The notes: generated from the letters alone by a model not told the origin. Positions 7,518 through 16,908 are shown, numbered from the stretch's first letter. The stretch: DNA of 64,000 nucleotides from Arthrobacter stackebrandtii (GCF_017876675.1 NZ_JAGIOI010000001.1:186001-250000); one strand, 5' to 3'. Translations and numbers: made by a program.

Positions 7518-9758
7518 ATGAGTACTCGGGAGCGCATCCCCGGAAATCGGGGCGAAGGGGCCACACACGATGTGGCTCCCATCCTGGCTGCGATTGCTCG
7601 TGTTTCCATTGAACCCTTTGGGTCTGACAATCTTGAGCTGGCCGGCCTGCCGAAGTTGCCGGACAACCCCATCCCCGATCCGCTCCCCGTAACCCAGCTG
7701 TCTGTTGCGCGCGACGCCTACGATTCCTCGATGGAGGGGCTCGGCCAAATCAGGCACATAGAAGCAGCGGTTGCCGCCCTCAAGGCCCGTTTTGTGGCAC
7801 GCGCCGTCGGAGCAGCCTCGGTCGAAGCTGAAATTCTCTCGCTTGACCGCTGGCAGAGTGGGGTCAACGCATCATCCACGGTCTCAGAGATGGCGTTGAC
7901 GTTGTGCATCACCGAGTTGGCAGCCTCTGAGTTGGAGTATCACAGCCAATTATTGGTTGAGGACCATCCCGACGTAATGGAGGCCCTCGAAGCCGGAAAA
8001 CTGTCATGGCGCCACGCCACCGTCATCCACAACGAGATTCGAACGTTGCGGGAGACGCGCACGACCACAGCCGAGGATGCCACCGCGCTTGAGGCCCGGC
8101 TCCTAGTGCTGGCAGAGAACACCACAGGACCCTGCTTCACCAGGAAGGCGCGGCGGGCGCGCGAGAAGATGCACCCGGAGACCATGGCCACCCGCACCAA
8201 GGAAGCCTTCCGCAACCGCAGTGTCCATTGCGAGCCGGGCAAGGACGGCATGTCGTGGCTGACGTTTTACCTGCCCTCTGTCAGCGGGTCGGCAATTTAC
8301 ACGCGCCTCACGCGTCTGGCCCGGGCCATCAAGGCAGAAGCCAACCGCGCCCAGCAGGCTGCCGATGCCTCCGGTTCGGGCAAGGACTGCCGTGAAACGC
8401 GGACCCTGGGCCAGCTGCGGGCCGACATCGCCGCCATGCTCCTCCTGGGACAGGACCTTCCCGCTGCCGCGTCGGGCACCGACAAGTCCTCCACGGCAGG
8501 CACCGGCACTTCGTATACGGAGGGTCCCGGCAATCGCTCCACGGCAGGACCTGACCCTGCTGCGGCGGCCAACGGTTCCGCACCTCCTCCCGGGCACTGG
8601 CCAGGATCACCCGTTGGCCAGGAAACGCCCAAACCGTCGGCCAACCACCAGGACGGATACGTTGACAATGGACCAGTAGCGGGAGGCCCCATGGGCTTCG
8701 GCGTGACTGTTGTCGGGCAATATGACACCCCGCCGTGGGAACTGGACCGAGCCGGAGGCCGCACCGGCTCCCCCGGCGACCAACAAGACACTTCAATGAC
8801 CCGACAGGGCTCTTCCACGGCAACGGCAGGCGGCCCGGCAGGTGGCGACGTCCTGCTCGAGGGGACAATCCTGCCCTCATCCGGCACGCAGCCAAGCCCT
8901 GACAACTCTCCTGGCACGGCCGGCACGAGAGGCCGCGGCCCCGAGCCTGACGGTGATATCCCGGTGGAAGGCGAGCTGGTCGGCGACGGGTCAGGGCTTG
9001 TCGGCAACGTTGTCGACGGCATTCCCGAGCACCCCCAGGCCGAATACCTGCAGCAATTGGAAGACCTCGCCCGCTTCAAGGCCCTGGCTGATCCACCGAT
9101 GCCCGAAATCCTGGGCATCGTCACGGTCCCGTTCCTGTCCCTGCTCGGCATCACCGATGAGCCGGCAGAATTGGTCGGGCCCCAGGGCGGGCCGATGTCC
9201 GTGGAGCTGGCACGGAAGCTGCTGGGCAACACTTCCACGTTCCTTCGCGTATTGACCGACCCGCTCACTGGTGAGGCACTGCCCCTGGAGCCACAGCGGT
9301 ACACGCTGCGTGCCGCGGAAAAGACCGTGCTCCAGGCGCTGGGAGGCGGCTGCTACATGCCAAACTGTACAAATCCCGTCATGGACCTCGATCTTGACCA
9401 CCTCCGCGCCTTCGAGTTCGGCGGAGCCTCAACACTGGCCAACCTTAAGGGTGCCTGCCGGAAACATCATTTAACAAAGCACCTCAAGGACGACAAGGAT
9501 CGCCACGGAAAGCGACGCGCCATCGACGAACCGGAACGACAGCGCATTTCCATCCGTGGCTGGACACCAAAGGTCACCGAGAACGGCGGCGTCGCCTGGA
9601 CCATGCCCAGCGGCCGAGTGCAGCCACCTCCCGCGGGGGACCCAAATCCGCCGCACTACCCAAAATGGCTCAAGAAGCTCATCCAGAAATCACTCACGAT
9701 TTACCGCGAGCCGGTGCGGGAAAGCCAAGCCGACAAGCCGCGGAAGCACCGCAACTAG
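7518..9758 (+). CDS. DUF222 / HNH endonuclease family protein (13E12-repeat type)
   Basis: A 746-residue protein. The N-terminal part (residues about 60-300) is the helical DUF222 domain of the 13E12-repeat family, with the REKMHPE-type segment near residue 217. A long low-complexity Gly/Pro/Ser/Thr linker spans about 305-495. The C-terminal HNH nuclease core reads DLDHLRAFEFGG then LANLKGACRKHH (about 618-650), with a CYMPNC pair before it that may hold a structural metal. The family is multicopy in many actinobacteria and its biological role is not settled; it is predicted to cut DNA. At 746 residues it is long for the family, mainly because of the linker. Confidence 0.88.
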   Translation: MSTRERIPGNRGEGATHDVAPILAAIARVSIEPFGSDNLELAGLPKLPDNPIPDPLPVTQLSVARDAYDSSMEGLGQIRHIEAAVAALKARFVARAVGAASVEAEILSLDRWQSGVNASSTVSEMALTLCITELAASELEYHSQLLVEDHPDVMEALEAGKLSWRHATVIHNEIRTLRETRTTTAEDATALEARLLVLAENTTGPCFTRKARRAREKMHPETMATRTKEAFRNRSVHCEPGKDGMSWLTFYLPSVSGSAIYTRLTRLARAIKAEANRAQQAADASGSGKDCRETRTLGQLRADIAAMLLLGQDLPAAASGTDKSSTAGTGTSYTEGPGNRSTAGPDPAAAANGSAPPPGHWPGSPVGQETPKPSANHQDGYVDNGPVAGGPMGFGVTVVGQYDTPPWELDRAGGRTGSPGDQQDTSMTRQGSSTATAGGPAGGDVLLEGTILPSSGTQPSPDNSPGTAGTRGRGPEPDGDIPVEGELVGDGSGLVGNVVDGIPEHPQAEYLQQLEDLARFKALADPPMPEILGIVTVPFLSLLGITDEPAELVGPQGGPMSVELARKLLGNTSTFLRVLTDPLTGEALPLEPQRYTLRAAEKTVLQALGGGCYMPNCTNPVMDLDLDHLRAFEFGGASTLANLKGACRKHHLTKHLKDDKDRHGKRRAIDEPERQRISIRGWTPKVTENGGVAWTMPSGRVQPPPAGDPNPPHYPKWLKKLIQKSLTIYREPVRESQADKPRKHRN

Positions 9759-9842
9759 CGGCTGTGCCATCGCGGCCGTCCCGGAATGGCCACGGAGCAC
9801 TGATCTGAGGCAGGTGCCGGGGCCGCCCCGTTCACCGGCTGG

Positions 9843-10913
9843 CTACGGGCGAATCAAGATGCAGGCCGGACTTCCGAACTCAATCGTCTGCACTGGTGCC
9901 GCACCTGGGATGCCGTTCTGATCCAGTTCGAATACGGTCACATCGCTGGACAGCTGGTTGGCCACGTACAGCATTCCGTTGTCACCGCCGGCAGCCGAGA
10001 GCGCAAAGTGACGCGGCCAGTTGCCGCCGCTGGGCACCTCCGCCACGAATCGCGGCGGCGTCGGAGCCGTGTCGGCACCTTCGGAAACGTTCAACCCGGA
10101 AACGTCCAGGACCACGAGCGTGTTCGGCCCGCGGACGGCCGAATACAGCAGTGTCCCGTCGTCGGACAGCTGGATGTGGGAGGGGTAGAACTGCTCTGCC
10201 GCTGCCACTGCCCCGCTGCTCTCGGCCAGTGGAACCTTGAAGAGCCAGTGCCAGAACGTGCCTCCGTCGAGGCCGGCGCGCTGAAGCACGTGGAGATGTC
10301 CGTCGAGCTCGCCGGCCACCAGCATGAATCCGTCCTTGAGGGCCACGTGGCGGGGTCCGGTACCCGGCGGGAGTTCGGCCGAGCCCAGCCGAACACGGGA
10401 GCTGGCGGAATACTCGTCGACACGGTCGGATCCCAGGTCCGCCACCAGGACAGTGCCCCACGTTGTGGCAGTGACCTGGTGGGCGTGGGATTCACCCTGC
10501 CGGTCCGCCACCGGGCCGCTGCCCGGGTGGGAGACTGTTTCCGGCTCCTGCGGGGCAGCACCGCCCAGCAGTGCGGCAAGCGGCGTGATGGATGCCGTGC
10601 CATCTGTGTAGTTTGCCGCCCAAACGTCGGCGCCCACAAGGGCCACATGGCAGCTGTCTGCACCGCTCGCGGCACGCCCTTCGACCGCCAGCGAATCGGG
10701 ATCGAGGGCAACGACACTGCCGCTGCCCGATTCTTCCACAGCAAGCACAACCGTGCCGCCATCGGCCACAAAGGACGGGTTCAGGACGGCGGAGGCTGTT
10801 GCCAACTTCTCCCCCAGCAGTCCGTCGGCAGCCATGGCAAAGCGCACCATCCCGGGGCCTGAGCCGTACCCTTCTTCGGTGTATCCACTGACAATGATGC
10901 TTGCCTCCGACAT
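9843..10913 (-). CDS. lactonase-family beta-propeller protein (6-phosphogluconolactonase-like)
   Basis: A 356-residue protein made of repeated beta-blade units, ending in PACILIRP, the usual closing strand of the YbhE/Pgl lactonase family. Typical blades include GTGPRHVALKDG (about 188-200), YPSHIQLSDDGTLLYSAVRG (about 243-262) and NWPRHFALSA (about 298-307). No signal peptide is seen, so it is cytoplasmic. Relatives hydrolyse 6-phosphogluconolactone or related lactones, but family membership alone does not fix the substrate. The start has AAGGGA nine bases upstream. It converges with the HNH gene across an 84-base gap. Confidence 0.82.
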   Translation of the reverse strand: MSEASIIVSGYTEEGYGSGPGMVRFAMAADGLLGEKLATASAVLNPSFVADGGTVVLAVEESGSGSVVALDPDSLAVEGRAASGADSCHVALVGADVWAANYTDGTASITPLAALLGGAAPQEPETVSHPGSGPVADRQGESHAHQVTATTWGTVLVADLGSDRVDEYSASSRVRLGSAELPPGTGPRHVALKDGFMLVAGELDGHLHVLQRAGLDGGTFWHWLFKVPLAESSGAVAAAEQFYPSHIQLSDDGTLLYSAVRGPNTLVVLDVSGLNVSEGADTAPTPPRFVAEVPSGGNWPRHFALSAAGGDNGMLYVANQLSSDVTVFELDQNGIPGAAPVQTIEFGSPACILIRP

Positions 10914-11229
10914 GGCATTTTCCCTTCAAGACTGTTGGATGAGACCTGCTGCCACGTTATCGCGGGCGGCGCAAGATGTCGCCGCGTAACTTCACATGAC
11001 AAGGCGCAAAGGGTGCCATTTGACCTTGGGTCCGCAGCGGCTGGCGTCTGCCAACCTGCCGCGGGGGCCATGCACCCGCTGAACCAGGCGTGGGCTGCTC
11101 CGGAAACGGCCGAGTGCACCCCTCGTGGCTTGCCGGCCCGGGGCCCTGCAGGTCGGCCGTGTTCTCTCCTGTGTTCACAGCCTGGACGACCCGTAAACCA
11201 AAGCGCACGCGATGCGGCACAATTAACCC
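10914..11229. other. intergenic region upstream of the S4 gene
   Basis: A 316-base spacer between divergent genes. I see no gene, RNA or strong repeat in it. The ATG of the S4 gene at 11230 has no Shine-Dalgarno sequence; a CACAAT lies six bases upstream and could be the -10 box of a leaderless transcript, but no good -35 box accompanies it. Confidence 0.5.
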
Positions 11230-11460
11230 ATGAGTTCACACGAGATCATTGACATCCCCATCCGCGACGACATGATCCGCCTGGGCCAGCTGCTCAAGCT
11301 TGCCAGCCTGGTCGAGGACGGCGTTGAAGCCACCGACCTCATCAGGAACGGCCTGGTGAAGGTCAACGGCGAAATCGACGAGCGCCGCGGCCGCCAGCTC
11401 CACCACGGGGACACCGTCACGGTCAACGGCGAAACAGTCCGCATCACCACCGGGGCCTGA
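11230..11460 (+). CDS. S4-domain RNA-binding protein (YbcJ/RqcP-like small type)
   Basis: A 76-residue protein that is essentially a single S4 domain: RLGQLLKLASLVEDG (about 18-32), then LIRNGLVKVNGEIDERRG (about 38-55), then HHGDTVTVNGETVRI. These small S4 proteins bind structured RNA such as rRNA or tRNA on the ribosome. It is monocistronic and ends just before a strong bidirectional terminator. Which RNA it binds is not evident from sequence. Confidence 0.88.
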   Translation: MSSHEIIDIPIRDDMIRLGQLLKLASLVEDGVEATDLIRNGLVKVNGEIDERRGRQLHHGDTVTVNGETVRITTGA

Positions 11461-11488
11461 CGTCCCGGACATGACCACATGCTAAAGG

Positions 11489-11522
11489 CGACGGCGGGCA
11501 CCCTTGGAGGTGCCCGCCGTCG
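11489..11522. terminator. bidirectional intrinsic terminator between S4 gene and esterase gene
   Basis: A perfect 14-base-pair stem (11489-11502 with 11509-11522) and a six-base loop, between two convergent genes. The T-tract on the plus side is weak (TACTTAATTT). Confidence 0.8.
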
Positions 11523-11541
11523 TACTTAATTTGGCAGAAGG

Positions 11542-12195
11542 CTACTTGGCAGCCTGCGCAGCGTTGAGCACCTTGTACTGCAGGAACTCGCCCACGTGCC
11601 CAATTTCCTGGGCGTTGATGCCGTGCCAAATGCCTGTGTAGAGCACCTTGGTGAGCGAGGCGTGGCCGTGCATCCAGGTGTTGGTGGCCTCAACGGCGGT
11701 CTGCGGAATGACAGGGTCGGCCTGGTCGCGGCCCCAGAAAATCTCCGGCTTCAGCGCGGCGACGGCGTCGTCGTCGAAGAACGGATCCCCCTCGGCGTCC
11801 ACTACAAATCCGGACAGGCCCACCACGGCGGCGTAGTCGGCGGGGCGGTGGCGCAGCAGCGATGTGGCCATGCACATGCCCTGCGAGAAGCCCAGCAGCG
11901 TCACGGAGGTGTGGCCTTCGCGGACGCTGTCCAGCCAGCGTTCGACGGCGGTCGCGGCCTCGGTCACTGCCGTCACCGAATAGCTGAGGTCGTTGCGCAA
12001 CGGGAACCACGCGTAGCCGGGCCCGGCCTGCAGCGGCGCCCGGACAGAGGCCACGGTGAACTCGGGCGGGAGCTGGCCGGCCAGCGAAAACAGGTCCTCC
12101 TCGTCAGCGCCATAGCCGTGGAAAATCACCAGGAGCGGCGTCCCGGGCCGCCCAGTTTCGGGGCGGGACCAAAGGACTGTCGGGGTTTCACTCAT
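11542..12195 (-). CDS. alpha/beta hydrolase, phospholipase/carboxylesterase (dienelactone hydrolase-like)
   Basis: A 217-residue cytoplasmic serine hydrolase. The oxyanion region LLVIFHGYGADEEDL comes near residues 20-34, the nucleophile elbow GFSQG near 104-108, the Asp in GRDQADPVIP near 160-169, and the catalytic His in GIWHGI near 193. This is the pattern of the small carboxylesterase/lysophospholipase family. The start at 12195 is preferred because GGAAAG lies nine bases upstream; an in-frame GTG two codons earlier is the alternative. It is transcribed alone, divergent from the SGNH hydrolase gene. Confidence 0.88.
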   Translation of the reverse strand: MSETPTVLWSRPETGRPGTPLLVIFHGYGADEEDLFSLAGQLPPEFTVASVRAPLQAGPGYAWFPLRNDLSYSVTAVTEAATAVERWLDSVREGHTSVTLLGFSQGMCMATSLLRHRPADYAAVVGLSGFVVDAEGDPFFDDDAVAALKPEIFWGRDQADPVIPQTAVEATNTWMHGHASLTKVLYTGIWHGINAQEIGHVGEFLQYKVLNAAQAAK

Positions 12196-12297
12196 GCCCA
12201 CATCTTTCCATGCGGTGCGCCCGGCCCAAAAAAATCGGCAGAAACTGTGTGGAATCTGGCACGTTGGGCTGGCGCACCCGGGATGTTACCGGGCAGT

Positions 12298-13104
12298 ATG
12301 TATAGCGTGAATGATACTTTGTTGCAGCATCCCTGGACCCGATATGTCGCCATGGGCGACTCATTTACCGAAGGAATCGGCGACCCCGAGCCCTCCAGCC
12401 CCGGTGGCCACCGCGGCTGGGCGGACCGTGTTGCCGAACAGCTGAGCCTTGGCAGCAACGACTTCAAGTACGCCAACCTCGCCATCCGCGGCCGCCTCCT
12501 CGCGCCCATCCTGGCCGAACAACTGGAACCGGCACTGGCCCTGAAGCCGGACCTGATCAGCATCTCCGCGGGCGGCAACGACCTCATCCGCCCCGGATCA
12601 GACCCCGACGCCCTCGCGGAACAGCTCGACGCGGCCGTCGGGCGCATGACGGCAGCCGGCGCAAACGTCATCATCCTCAACGGCCCCGACATCCGCGACA
12701 CCCCCGTGCTGGGACTGATCCGCGGCCGCGTGGCCATCTACAACGAGAACCTGCGCACCATTGCAGCCCGGCATGACGCGATCGTGGGCGACATGTGGTC
12801 CCTGCGCCAGCTCACCGACCCGCAGATGTGGGATGAGGACCGACTGCACTTCTCCCCGCTGGGCCACCACACCATCGCCATGATGGTGCTGCACGCGCTC
12901 AACGTCCGCCACTCCCTCACTCCCATGGACGCCACGCCGCTGCCGCCGCAGAAGTGGCAGGCCGCCCGCGCCGAGGACCTGGTCTGGGCCCGTGAATTCC
13001 TGGTCCCGTGGGTGCTGCGCCGTATCCGCCACCAGTCTTCCGGCGACGGCGTCTCTGCCAAGCGCCCCACCCCCGGCCCGGTGTTCGGCCCGCCGGAGGC
13101 CTAG
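12298..13104 (+). CDS. SGNH/GDSL hydrolase family protein
   Basis: A 268-residue protein of the SGNH hydrolase superfamily. Block I is YVAMGDSFTEGIGD (about residues 15-28, catalytic Ser in GDSFT), the Gly block lies in ANLAIRGRLL (about 60-69), the Asn block is ISAGGNDLIRP (about 90-100), and the C-terminal catalytic Asp-His pair lies in DEDRLHFSPLGHHTIA (about 180-195). No signal peptide is present. The open frame extends far upstream, antisense to the esterase gene, so the start was placed just before the conserved block; ATG 12283 and GTG 12308 are alternatives and none has a strong ribosome site. It is probably an esterase or acyl hydrolase of unknown substrate. Confidence 0.85.
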   Translation: MYSVNDTLLQHPWTRYVAMGDSFTEGIGDPEPSSPGGHRGWADRVAEQLSLGSNDFKYANLAIRGRLLAPILAEQLEPALALKPDLISISAGGNDLIRPGSDPDALAEQLDAAVGRMTAAGANVIILNGPDIRDTPVLGLIRGRVAIYNENLRTIAARHDAIVGDMWSLRQLTDPQMWDEDRLHFSPLGHHTIAMMVLHALNVRHSLTPMDATPLPPQKWQAARAEDLVWAREFLVPWVLRRIRHQSSGDGVSAKRPTPGPVFGPPEA

Positions 13105-13333
13105 CCGTCACCCCGGGAACTCACGACGTCGGTGCATGCCGCTGCGCTTGGCCTGTAGGTGCCGCCGGGCCTTGCCAGTGGTTGGCGCCGGGCCCATAGT
13201 TCCCACCGCGAATTGCGATTACTGGCCGCCGGACCGGGCCCATGGTTCCTGCCGGGCCGGGCCGCAGCCGGACCGGGCGACTAGGATGGAAGGAGGCACG
13301 CCCACCGCGCGCCCTACCTGAAAGAGGTGCCTT

Positions 13334-13789
13334 GTGACCGTTGTGCTTGTGCCGCTGGCTGCGGGAAGTGTCGCCGCGTCGTCGCCTTCCTCATTCAGCC
13401 TGCCGCCGTACTTCATATTCATCATCATTGCCGCGGGCCTGTTCATTTCCTTCTTCCGGGCGTCCGCGCGCAAGAGGCGGGCGGAGCAGGCGAACCCCCA
13501 CTTGGCCGCACCCGCCCACCAGCATCCGCAGGCCAAGCTCCCGCAACAAACGGGGACGGCCCACCAGGGCGGCACCGCTCCTTACGTGGGAACACTGCTC
13601 AACGGTGTGCCGCTGAAGGGCTACGACAGTTCTCACGGCCACCAGACCACGGGATACCTGAACGAACGGATGCAGGCCGAGGCCGAGCTCAAACGCCAGC
13701 TGGATGCCCTCGACGCGGCGCGCCGTGCAGGCCAGGTCGACGCCGACCAGTATGCGGCGTACCGCGAGGGCATCTTCAAGAAGTTCTAG
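13334..13789 (+). CDS. membrane-anchored protein with C-terminal SHOCT-like segment
   Basis: A 151-residue protein of unknown function. It has one N-terminal transmembrane helix (about 22-42), a basic stop-transfer stretch (RASARKRRAE), a Pro/Gln/His-rich linker, and a C-terminal helix-turn-helix segment (ELKRQLDALDAARRAGQVDA, then YAAYREGIFKKF) that resembles the SHOCT motif seen at the ends of many actinobacterial membrane proteins. Start is a GTG with AAAGAGG seven bases upstream. It is monocistronic and ends before a convergent terminator. Confidence 0.7.
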   Translation: MTVVLVPLAAGSVAASSPSSFSLPPYFIFIIIAAGLFISFFRASARKRRAEQANPHLAAPAHQHPQAKLPQQTGTAHQGGTAPYVGTLLNGVPLKGYDSSHGHQTTGYLNERMQAEAELKRQLDALDAARRAGQVDADQYAAYREGIFKKF

Positions 13790-13863
13790 CCAGAAGTTCT
13801 TGAAGACGCCGAGGCTGGGGCCGGGCCATTGACAAGCCCAGCCTCGAGCCGCGACATGGCATC

Positions 13864-13901
13864 AAAAAACCCGCCCCGGAGCTCCCCGGGGCGGGTTTTT
13901 T
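13864..13901. terminator. bidirectional intrinsic terminator between the SHOCT-like gene and metX
   Basis: AAAAAACCCGCCCCGG (13864-13879) pairs perfectly with 13886-13901 around a six-base loop, with T-runs on both strands. It serves both convergent transcription units. A weaker ten-base stem (13810-13819 with 13837-13846) sits just before it. Confidence 0.92.
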
Positions 13902-13931
13902 GAGTGACGTCCCTTATGACGGCGGCGTGCT

Positions 13932-15128
13932 TCAATCCCGGAAGAACGACTCCTTGAGCAGCCCTCCCACGGCTGCGACCTCCGTCAGGAAACCATCGTG
14001 GCCGATGGGTGAATCGATCCGCGCCACGGGCACCTGGCCGGGCAGCGCGGCCGCCAGCTCCTCGGACTGTGCCGGGAAGTACAGCCGGTCGCTGTTGACG
14101 GCGGCAACCACAAATTCCACACCCGCCGTCTCGGCGAGGGCTTCCTCCAGGGTGCCCCGGCCGCGGGCAACATCGTGGCTCATGAGCGCCTCGGTGATGG
14201 CAATATAGCTGTTGGCGTCGAATCGTCCCACCAGTTTGTGGGCCTGGTGGTCCAGGTAGCTCTCCACCTTGTAACGGGAATCCCCGGGGGCCTCCAGCCG
14301 GCCATGGCTGATGGTGGCGCCATCCTGCGCGTCGCGGCCGAAGCGCCCGCCCATCTCCTCCTCTGAACGGTAGGTGATGTGGGCAATGCGACGGGCCAGC
14401 CCCAAGCCCAAGGTGGGAGGTGCGCCGTCGTAATAGTCCCCGCCGGCAAAGTTGGGATCCTGGCGGATGGCGAGCACCTGTGCCTGGGCAAAGGCGATCT
14501 GCTCGGCCGTGCTGGCGGCACAGGAAGCGACGACGGCGCACCTCCGCACCCGGTCAGGGTGGCTTGCAGCCCATTCGAGGGCCCGCGCCCCGCCCATAGA
14601 ACCGCCAATGACGGCGTACCAGGAGCTGATGCCGAGGCGGTCGGCCAGTCGCGCCTCCGCCTCGACCGAGTCGCGGATGGTGACAAACGGGAAGCGGGAG
14701 CCGTAGGGGCGCCCGTCAGCGGCGACGCTGGAAGGGCCGGTGGTGCCGTAGCAGCCGCCGAGCATGTTGGCGCACACCACAAAGAACTTGTCGGTGTCGA
14801 TGACCTCGCCCGGGCCCACGAGACCCTCCCACCACCCGTCTTCTTCGGAGTCGCCGCGGCTGACGTGGGTGCTGCCGGTCAGGGCATGCTGGATGAGGAC
14901 TGCATTGTCGCCGGCCTCATTGAGGGTGCCCCAGCATTCGAAGGCCATGGTGACGGAGGGCAGCGCGCCCCCGGCCTCCAGCGGCAGTTCACCGATGTGG
15001 ATTGAGCGCAGCACGCCGCCGCCCAGGCCCACAGAGGTGGACCAGGCGGCCGCGGGCTTTGCCGTGCCGGCGTCGGTTTCAGGGGACAACACTTTGCGCT
15101 CCACAGCCGTCGGAATCACTGGATTCAC
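13932..15128 (-). CDS. metX: homoserine O-acetyltransferase
   Basis: Cytoplasmic alpha/beta hydrolase-fold enzyme that transfers an acetyl group from acetyl-CoA to L-homoserine, the first committed step of methionine synthesis. Family landmarks in the 398 residues are NAVLIQHALTGSTH (about 75-88), NMLGGCYGTTGP (about 122-133), the nucleophile elbow GGSMGG (about 175-180), and the C-terminal catalytic PIGHDGFL (about 378-385). It follows the O-acetylhomoserine sulfhydrylase gene with only five bases between stop and start. The pair is one operon under the upstream SAM-IV riboswitch. Confidence 0.96.
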   Translation of the reverse strand: MNPVIPTAVERKVLSPETDAGTAKPAAAWSTSVGLGGGVLRSIHIGELPLEAGGALPSVTMAFECWGTLNEAGDNAVLIQHALTGSTHVSRGDSEEDGWWEGLVGPGEVIDTDKFFVVCANMLGGCYGTTGPSSVAADGRPYGSRFPFVTIRDSVEAEARLADRLGISSWYAVIGGSMGGARALEWAASHPDRVRRCAVVASCAASTAEQIAFAQAQVLAIRQDPNFAGGDYYDGAPPTLGLGLARRIAHITYRSEEEMGGRFGRDAQDGATISHGRLEAPGDSRYKVESYLDHQAHKLVGRFDANSYIAITEALMSHDVARGRGTLEEALAETAGVEFVVAAVNSDRLYFPAQSEELAAALPGQVPVARIDSPIGHDGFLTEVAAVGGLLKESFFRD

Positions 15129-15133
15129 GTGGC

Positions 15134-16450
15134 TTACGCTGATTTGGCTGCGCGGAATCCGGCTTCCAGGTCCGCGATGATGTCCGCGACGTTTTCCAGT
15201 CCCACCGACAGCCGAACCAGGCCCGGGCGCACACCCGCCGCCAGCTGCTGCTCGGGTGAGAGCTGTGCGTGCGTGGTGGAAGCCGGGTGGATGACCAGCG
15301 AGCGGACGTCGCCCAGGTTGGCCACATGCGAGTGCAGTTCCAGTCCGTCAACGAAGCGCTTGCCGGCTTCGGCGCCGCCCTTGATGTCAAAGGCGATGAC
15401 TGCGCCGGTGCCGTGGGGACCGTACTTGCGGCCGCGTTCGAACCACGGGCTCGAGGGGATGCCGGAGTAGGCGACAGCCTCAACGTTTTCGTTGGCCTCC
15501 AGCCACTCGGCGACCGCCACGGCGTTGCTGACGTGGCGTTCCACGCGCAGGCTCAGCGTCTCGATGCCCTGGGCGATCAGGAAGGCGTTGAACGGTGAAA
15601 TGGCGGAACCGAGGTCGCGCAGCAGCTGTACGCGGGCCTTGAGGATGTAGGCCAGGTTTGCGCCCAGTGCGCAGCCCACGCCGAGGTCGCGGGCGTAGAC
15701 CAGTCCGTTGTAGGTCTCGTCGGGGGTGTTGAATCCGGGGAACTTCTCCGGGTTGGCGGCGAAGTCGAAGTTGCCGCTGTCCACAATGACGCCGCCAATG
15801 GCGTTGCCGTGCCCGCCCAGGTACTTGGTGGCGGAGTGGATGACGATGTCGGCACCCCACTCGATGGGGCGGATCAGGTACGGGGTGGCGAGGGTGTTGT
15901 CCACGATCAGCGGCACGCCGGCCTCGTGGGCGATGGCGCTGATGTTTTCCAGGTCCAGCACGTCCTGGCGCGGGTTGGAGACTGTCTCGCCGAAAAACGC
16001 CTTGGTGTTGGGGCGCACGGCTGCACGCCATTCATCCAGGTTGTCGGGATCGGAGACAAACGTGACCTCGATGCCCAGCTTCTTCAACGAGTGGGCCAGC
16101 AGGTTGAACGTGCCGCCGTAGACGCTGGGGCTGGAGACGATGTGGTCGCCGGCGCCGGCAATGTTCAAGATTGCGAACGTGGTTGCGGCCTGCCCGGATG
16201 CGAGCATGAGCGCACCGACACCGCCTTCGAGGTTGGCAATGCGGTCTTCCACGACAGCCGTGGTGGGGTTGCCCAGGCGGGTGTAGATGGGCTCCAGCTC
16301 CGCCAGGGCAAAGCGGGCGGCGGCGCTCTCGGCCGACGGGAACACGAACGATGTCGTCTGGTAGATGGGCAGCGACCGTGCACCAGTGGTGACGTCCGGC
16401 TCCTGGCCTACGTGGATCTGACGGGTTTCAAATGACCAACCGTTGCTCAT
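15134..16450 (-). CDS. metY: O-acetylhomoserine aminocarboxypropyltransferase (sulfhydrylase)
   Basis: PLP-dependent Cys/Met-metabolism enzyme that condenses O-acetylhomoserine with sulfide to homocysteine. In 438 residues it shows the start MSNGWSFETRQIHVGQEPD, the YTRLGNPT motif (about 62-69), the ASGQAATTFAI region (about 87-97), and the PLP lysine in HSATKYLGGHG (Lys about residue 210). The start at 16450 has AAGGAAA nine bases upstream; upstream residues in the longer frame are riboswitch sequence. It directly precedes metX, which makes its substrate. Length and motifs fit the metY/metZ class. Confidence 0.95.
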   Translation of the reverse strand: MSNGWSFETRQIHVGQEPDVTTGARSLPIYQTTSFVFPSAESAAARFALAELEPIYTRLGNPTTAVVEDRIANLEGGVGALMLASGQAATTFAILNIAGAGDHIVSSPSVYGGTFNLLAHSLKKLGIEVTFVSDPDNLDEWRAAVRPNTKAFFGETVSNPRQDVLDLENISAIAHEAGVPLIVDNTLATPYLIRPIEWGADIVIHSATKYLGGHGNAIGGVIVDSGNFDFAANPEKFPGFNTPDETYNGLVYARDLGVGCALGANLAYILKARVQLLRDLGSAISPFNAFLIAQGIETLSLRVERHVSNAVAVAEWLEANENVEAVAYSGIPSSPWFERGRKYGPHGTGAVIAFDIKGGAEAGKRFVDGLELHSHVANLGDVRSLVIHPASTTHAQLSPEQQLAAGVRPGLVRLSVGLENVADIIADLEAGFRAAKSA

Positions 16451-16525
16451 GGCTGTTTCCTTAACACTAGAGGCCTGCAACTGTGAGCCTCCCGCGCGTG
16501 GTGCGTGGAGGGTCAAGGTGCGAAT

Positions 16526-16642
16526 GGCCCGCGCTTGCGCCGTGACCGGTTGGTCCGGCGCCTGGTCTTCACCCGGGGCACCCCACCGCGGAAGGAGGGT
16601 TGCCGGTCAGCTAGCCGGGGCTGTTCGCTGACACTCATGACC
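16526..16642 (-). promoter_or_regulatory. SAM-IV riboswitch controlling metY-metX
   Basis: Read on the minus strand, the element starts with GGTCATGAGTGTCAGCG, passes the hallmark GCCCCGGCTAGCTGACCGGC and AACCCTCC, then GGTGGGGTGCCCCGGGTGA, and ends in GGCGCAAGCGCGGGCC. These blocks and the 117-base length match the actinobacterial SAM-IV class (Rfam RF00634, from memory). S-adenosylmethionine binding is expected to turn the operon off. It ends 75 bases before the metY start. Confidence 0.94.
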
Positions 16643-16908
16643 TGCAACCAGTCTGGAAGAAACTTTGCGCGCTTGCAAGATTGTGACGACTTTATGACTT
16701 CTAGCGAACTTCTGCTTGAAATTCCAACCCAGAAATGGCATATGGCGAATAAATGATTCATGAACGACGCCGGATGGCTCCGTACCAGCGAATCCGCACC
16801 TGCCGCCGTGGTCGTCGACGCCCCCGGATTGCTGCCGACGCCAGAGGTCACGGGTCACGGTGAAGCCTAACGGCCGGCGCCGCCGAGGCCACAGAAAAGG
16901 CCCCTAGC

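Noticed and set aside
11596-12297. Upstream extension of the SGNH hydrolase frame
   Set aside because: Lies fully antisense to the esterase gene; conserved protein begins near 12298.
16443-16756. Small frames inside the metY leader
   Set aside because: They overlap the SAM-IV riboswitch and its flanks and have no ribosome sites.
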